This document shows, piece by piece, positions 38,997 to 42,373 of a stretch of DNA of 42,373 bases. The position numbers and the translations under genes were made by a program. The stretch comes from Spirochaetia bacterium (GTDB lineage: Bacteria > Spirochaetota > Spirochaetia > PWKH01), in contig SKJE01000052.1 in the NCBI GenBank assembly GCA_007116075.1, positions 1 through 42,373 on the forward strand, in the 5' to 3' direction. Positions within the stretch are counted from its first letter, which is position 1. Every line of letters begins with the position of its first letter. Under the pieces are notes generated by a model. The model had not been told where the DNA came from. It did not search any database and saw only the letters and a list, made by a program, of their open reading frames with translations.

Positions 38997-41377
38997 CAGT
39001 AGTCCTGCTTCTTGTGGGGAGAGGTTTTCTCGACAGAAAAGGCAATCTCAAGAACCTCATCCATGGTTGAAACCGGATGAAAGGTGATTCCCTTCTTTAC
39101 ATGGTCAGGAATTTCCTCCAGGTCCCGCAGGTTCGCCTTCGGTATTATGATCTCCTTGATCTGATTTCTCCTGGCCGCAATGGTCTTCTCCTTCAGTCCT
39201 CCGATGGGCAGCACCTTGCCGGCCAGGGAGAGTTCCCCGGTCATCGCAAGTCGAGCCTTCACCCGCTTGCCCCTGGCAAGGGAGAACAGCGAAGCAGCCA
39301 TGGTGATACCTGCCGAAGGGCCGTCCTTCGGTGTGGCTCCCTCGGGAATATGGAGGTGAACTAAATTGGTATCAAAGAAATTACGTTTGATGCCGTAGTA
39401 CTGGGCAATATGCCGTATATAGGAATAGGCAATATTTGCTGATTCCTGCATTACGTCACCCATCTTACCGGTCAGTTTCAGTCCCCCCTTTCCCTGGATA
39501 TTGATCGATTCGATCATGAGCGTGTCTCCGCCATAGTTAGTCCAGGCAAGACCTATGATAATGCCCGGGGTGGATGCCCGTTTCAACTCATCCTCCCGGA
39601 ATATCGGCTTTCCAAGGTATTTCTCTAAACCTTCAGGGTCTATTTTTATGGGCAGATCTGCCTCCTCCAGGACTACCGCCTTGGCGACTTTGCGGTGAAT
39701 TCGATCCAAGGCCTTTTCATAGTTACGCATCCCGGCTTCCCGGGCATATTCGTCAGCGATTGAGCGGAGGGCTTTTACACTGTACCTGATATGGGTCCGC
39801 TTCAGCCCGCTGCGCTTCAGGCTCTTGGGGATCAGGTATTTCTTCGCTATAGAGAGTTTCTCCTCGGCAATGTAGCCGGAGAGTCTGATCACCTCCATAC
39901 GATCCAGCAACGGTCGAGGCACGGTGTCCAGGGTGTTTGCCGTAACAATAAAGAGAATATGGGATGCATCAAAGGGAACATCCAGATAGTGGTCCCGGAA
40001 TGCATGGTTCTGCTCGGGGTCAAGCACCTCCAGCAGTGCTGATGATGGGTCCCCCTGGAAAGAGGCACCCATCTTGTCAATCTCGTCTATCATGAATACT
40101 GGATTCTTCGACTTCACTATCCTCAAGCCCTGGATGATTTTTCCGGGCATTGAACCGATGTAGGTACGGCGGTGTCCCTTGATCTCAGCTTCATCACGCA
40201 TGCCTCCTACAGAAAACCGGAAGAACTCCTTGCCCAAGGCCCGGGCTATCGACTGGCCCACAGAGGTTTTACCAACCCCCGGAGGACCTACTAAACAAAT
40301 GATTGAACCCTTGGAGTCCTGCTTAAGCTTCCGTACCGCCAGGTATTCAATAATCCTGTCCTTCACATCATCCAGTCCGTAGTGGTCCTCGTCAAGGATC
40401 TCCTTTGATCGCTTGAGGTCAATCTCTTCCTTAACCGGATCGTTCCAGGGAAGGGAGGAGAGAATCTCAAGGTAGTTTCTCGTGACGGTGAATTCTGCTG
40501 AATTAGGTTCCATGAGCTGGAACTTCTCCAGTTCCTTCTCCACCTGCTCCTGAGTTTCCTCATTGAGTTTCAGGGAATCAAAGAGCTCACGATACCGCTG
40601 GTAGTCACTGCTCTTGGGGTCTCCTGTGAGTCCCAGTTCCTGCTGGATTGCCTTGAGCTCCTCCTTGAGGAAATAATCCCGCTGGTTCTTCTCTACTTTA
40701 TCATTAATCCGCTGCTGGATTTTCTGCTGGATTTTCATCAGTTCCTGCTCTTTCTTGATAAAAACCAGCACTTGCTCCATGCGGTCACGCACATCCAGGG
40801 TTTCAAGGATTCGCTGCTGCTCATGTTTGTCGACATTCATGATGGAGGCTATGAAGTCAGCTATCTTGCCCGGGTGGTCGATGTTGACCATATTCAGGCG
40901 CATCTCCTCGGTGAACAGGGGATTGTTTTTTGAGATAGATCTCATTTCAGTGATCAGGGACCGGGTGAGAGCCTGCACCTCTTCGTTTTCCTGATTCTCA
41001 TCCTCAAGATATTCCACCGCAGCACTTAACGGGGATGAGTTGGAGAGATATTTCACTACTCTGAATCGCTTCAGGGTGGATATGAAGATATTGAGCCCTC
41101 CGTCGGGGAGGTTGATTTTCTTGACGATCTTGGCCACCGTTCCCACTTGATAGAGTGAACTGCCGCCCTCTTCTTCTGATTCATCGGAATTCTGGGTAAG
41201 CAGCAGCCCAATGAGATTATCCCCCTGAAGGGATTCATTGACCACGGCAATATCCTGTTCGGATTCAATAATCAGGGGGGTAAAAATACCCGGGAATATA
41301 GGGTTGCCCACCAAGGGCAGGACCAGCAGTCTGTGGGGTAACATTTTATCAGCTGGAATGATGTGATGTTCTTGCAT
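38996..41377 (-). CDS. lon: Lon ATP-dependent protease
   Basis: The 793-residue protein degrades misfolded and regulatory proteins in the cytoplasm. It has the N-terminal LON substrate domain (LLVLPLVGNPIFPGIFTPLII), a coiled region, the AAA module with Walker A VGPPGVGKTSVGQSIARALG and Walker B MIDEIDKM, and the Ser-Lys protease domain with PEGATPKDGPSAGITMA (catalytic Ser) and the lysine in LAGKVLPIGGLKEK. Length is that of standard bacterial Lon (about 780-800). GGAGGAG precedes the ATG. A TTGATA/TACATT promoter sits upstream; no CIRCE element is seen. Its stop overlaps the start of the U32 gene. Confidence 0.97.
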   Translation of the reverse strand: MQEHHIIPADKMLPHRLLVLPLVGNPIFPGIFTPLIIESEQDIAVVNESLQGDNLIGLLLTQNSDESEEEGGSSLYQVGTVAKIVKKINLPDGGLNIFISTLKRFRVVKYLSNSSPLSAAVEYLEDENQENEEVQALTRSLITEMRSISKNNPLFTEEMRLNMVNIDHPGKIADFIASIMNVDKHEQQRILETLDVRDRMEQVLVFIKKEQELMKIQQKIQQRINDKVEKNQRDYFLKEELKAIQQELGLTGDPKSSDYQRYRELFDSLKLNEETQEQVEKELEKFQLMEPNSAEFTVTRNYLEILSSLPWNDPVKEEIDLKRSKEILDEDHYGLDDVKDRIIEYLAVRKLKQDSKGSIICLVGPPGVGKTSVGQSIARALGKEFFRFSVGGMRDEAEIKGHRRTYIGSMPGKIIQGLRIVKSKNPVFMIDEIDKMGASFQGDPSSALLEVLDPEQNHAFRDHYLDVPFDASHILFIVTANTLDTVPRPLLDRMEVIRLSGYIAEEKLSIAKKYLIPKSLKRSGLKRTHIRYSVKALRSIADEYAREAGMRNYEKALDRIHRKVAKAVVLEEADLPIKIDPEGLEKYLGKPIFREDELKRASTPGIIIGLAWTNYGGDTLMIESINIQGKGGLKLTGKMGDVMQESANIAYSYIRHIAQYYGIKRNFFDTNLVHLHIPEGATPKDGPSAGITMAASLFSLARGKRVKARLAMTGELSLAGKVLPIGGLKEKTIAARRNQIKEIIIPKANLRDLEEIPDHVKKGITFHPVSTMDEVLEIAFSVEKTSPHKKQDY

Positions 41378-41405
41378 GTAAACTCCTCCAAATTATACTA
41401 TCTGT

Positions 41406-41434
41406 AATGTACTCAAAGAATCTTCGTGTATCAA
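41406..41434 (-). promoter_or_regulatory. Promoter of lon
   Basis: On the minus strand TTGATA (41434-41429), a 17-base spacer and TACATT (41411-41406); start near 41399, leader about 22 bases with the GGAGGAG site. A TATAAT right before the ribosome site lacks a good -35 and is the alternative. Confidence 0.45.
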
Positions 41435-41435
41435 C

Positions 41436-42254
41436 TTAAAAATGGGGTGGTTCTGCTGAGTTTTTCTCCTGGAGGTTGTAAAGGCGACTGAGCTCCTGCT
41501 CATAACCAGGATAGTGATCCCTGAAAGAGAACAGTTTCCACCAGGGACGTTCTCCGATGCGTATCAGTCTGCCGCCGTGACGATATCCGAGGCAGGCAGG
41601 GGGTTGAGAAGCGTATACATCCCTCCCCATAACTACCCGGATTACCTGGTCCTCCTTGCTGTCCAGGTAGGAGGCGGTCCTTCGGTTCACCGATCTGGGT
41701 GAACCGAAGGTGATCACCCTGAAGTGAATATCGGGAAAGACCCTGTAAAGGTCGAGATAGGCAACTACAGCGGTCATACCCCCGGAGCTGTGACCAGTAA
41801 GGATCACCTCATGCCCATGATATGAGGTGATGCGCCGGTGCAGCTCGTCCTGGAGGCCCTCATATTTCTCCTGCATGCCCCTGTGTGCCCGAAAGGATGA
41901 ATCCGGAGAGAAAAACAACGGATCAAGGGAGATGCGCAGATTCTGCCTGGTATCGACAGGATCGCCGGTGGACCTGAAGGAGATATAGAGTACCCCCTCA
42001 TGTTCTACCGCCAGGGCAAGGGAATTGGTCGGTTCGTGAGAATAGTAGGTAAGCTCCCACCCGGTATCCCTCCAGGTGGAGCGCTCTCGCCACACAGCCC
42101 TGCACAGGGAATAGCAAGTATACAGCAGTTCAGCCGTCACTGCCTTATCATCGCTGATTCCGGATATATGCTCACCCCGTTCATGGTCCCTGAAACAGAG
42201 GATGAGTCCAATACAGATAACAAGCAGCAGAACCGCTGCGGCTTTACGGGCCAT
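41436..42254 (-). CDS. Class 3 lipase-like exported hydrolase
   Basis: The 272-residue protein has an N-terminal hydrophobic segment (about 5-20, AAAVLLLVICIGLILC) serving as signal or anchor, then a class 3 lipase core: LYISFRSTGDP (oxyanion region), the nucleophile elbow VILTGHSSGGMTAVVAYLDLY (Ser156), FRVITFGSPRSVNRR, an Asp in VVMGRDVYASQPP and a candidate His in FRDHYPGYEQEL. Ser-Asp-His order matches alpha/beta-hydrolases of the Lipase_3 family. The Cys20 is not in a standard lipobox, so lipidation is doubtful. Function is likely extracellular or periplasmic lipid hydrolysis; the ribosome site of ATG 42254 is weak (AGGGCTAGGG). Its upstream 119 bases show no clear promoter. Confidence 0.82.
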   Translation of the reverse strand: MARKAAAVLLLVICIGLILCFRDHERGEHISGISDDKAVTAELLYTCYSLCRAVWRERSTWRDTGWELTYYSHEPTNSLALAVEHEGVLYISFRSTGDPVDTRQNLRISLDPLFFSPDSSFRAHRGMQEKYEGLQDELHRRITSYHGHEVILTGHSSGGMTAVVAYLDLYRVFPDIHFRVITFGSPRSVNRRTASYLDSKEDQVIRVVMGRDVYASQPPACLGYRHGGRLIRIGERPWWKLFSFRDHYPGYEQELSRLYNLQEKNSAEPPHF

Positions 42255-42373
42255 ACCCTAGCCCTGAAGGTGAAGCTTCATGATCATAGTATTTCTCCCC
42301 GAGCCAAAGAGGAGATGGTAAACCTTTCTTTTCTACTTTGCTGTTCCCTCATACCTGTTATGGTATCATCGAA
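42255..42373. other. Non-coding end of window
   Basis: No credible coding region is seen. Small palindromes (TGAAGCTTCA near 42272, and ATACC/GGTAT around 42350) are present, but I cannot assign them. A neighbouring gene may begin beyond the window. Confidence 0.3.

Noticed and set aside
1-42373. CRISPR arrays, tRNA/rRNA genes, insertion sequences, prophage
   Set aside because: No regular spaced repeats, no cloverleaf-type tRNA sequences in the gaps, no transposase or phage genes were found.

Overview
The window reads as chromosomal DNA of a free-living-type spirochaete (Spirochaetaceae-like, moderate GC). The signs are a very long pyrophosphate-dependent phosphofructokinase, a roughly 510-residue serine hydroxymethyltransferase of the spirochaete/chlamydia type, a TrpR repressor leading into trpB, and a murC-yicC-cmk-like-rpoZ-miaA run that, from memory, also occurs in Borrelia. 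This assignment is inference from gene content. Coding density is very high, no gap exceeds 200 bases, and there are no tRNAs, rRNAs, CRISPR arrays, insertion sequences or phage genes.

Layout. 1-0.6 kb: leftward trpR-trpB (trpB cut by the window edge) behind a promoter carrying two 18-bp palindromes. 0.7-4.9 kb: rightward small zinc-ribbon protein with its own promoter and terminator, then murC, yicC, a cytidylate-kinase-like gene, rpoZ and miaA. 4.9-10.4 kb: leftward, tightly packed folC, macrodomain hydrolase, NFACT/RqcH-like protein, MEMO-like protein and a membrane protein with a decayed kinase-like domain. 10.5-15.3 kb: rightward low-molecular-weight phosphatase plus fructosamine-kinase-like pair (protein deglycation), acyl-CoA synthetase, yhbY and an iron-type alcohol dehydrogenase. 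15.3-19.2 kb: divergent pfp (left) and manA-yaiI-nitroreductase (right). 19.3-20.6 kb: a LuxR-type regulator, a small exported Gly/Ala-rich peptide with a bacteriocin-like double-glycine-style motif, and a small three-helix membrane protein; this is the least explained cassette in the window. 20.6-26.3 kb: asnS (left), then MBL-fold hydrolase, second acyl-CoA synthetase, DAHP synthase and a DJ-1 protein (right). 26.3-30 kb: ackA (left), a putative outer-membrane barrel protein (right) and murB (left). 30-37.1 kb: cysS, an ECF sigma factor with its zinc anti-sigma factor, valS and glyA (right). 37.2-42.3 kb: leftward lipase-like gene, lon, U32/TrhP-like gene and a DUF3267 membrane zincin.

Functionally the genes cover cell wall precursors (murC, murB), translation and tRNA modification (asnS, cysS, valS, miaA, TrhP-like, yhbY, NFACT), sugar fermentation (PPi-PFK, mannose-6-phosphate isomerase, acetate kinase, alcohol dehydrogenase), one-carbon and aromatic metabolism (folC, glyA, DAHP synthase, trpB), and stress and quality control (lon, ECF/anti-sigma, deglycation pair, DJ-1).

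Two regulatory patterns stand out. The trpR promoter carries an operator-like tandem palindrome. Several genes (folC, the phosphatase, manA, murB, the DUF3267 gene) have a -10 hexamer so close to the start codon, with no ribosome-binding site, that their mRNAs look leaderless, while most other genes have clear GGAGG-type sites.
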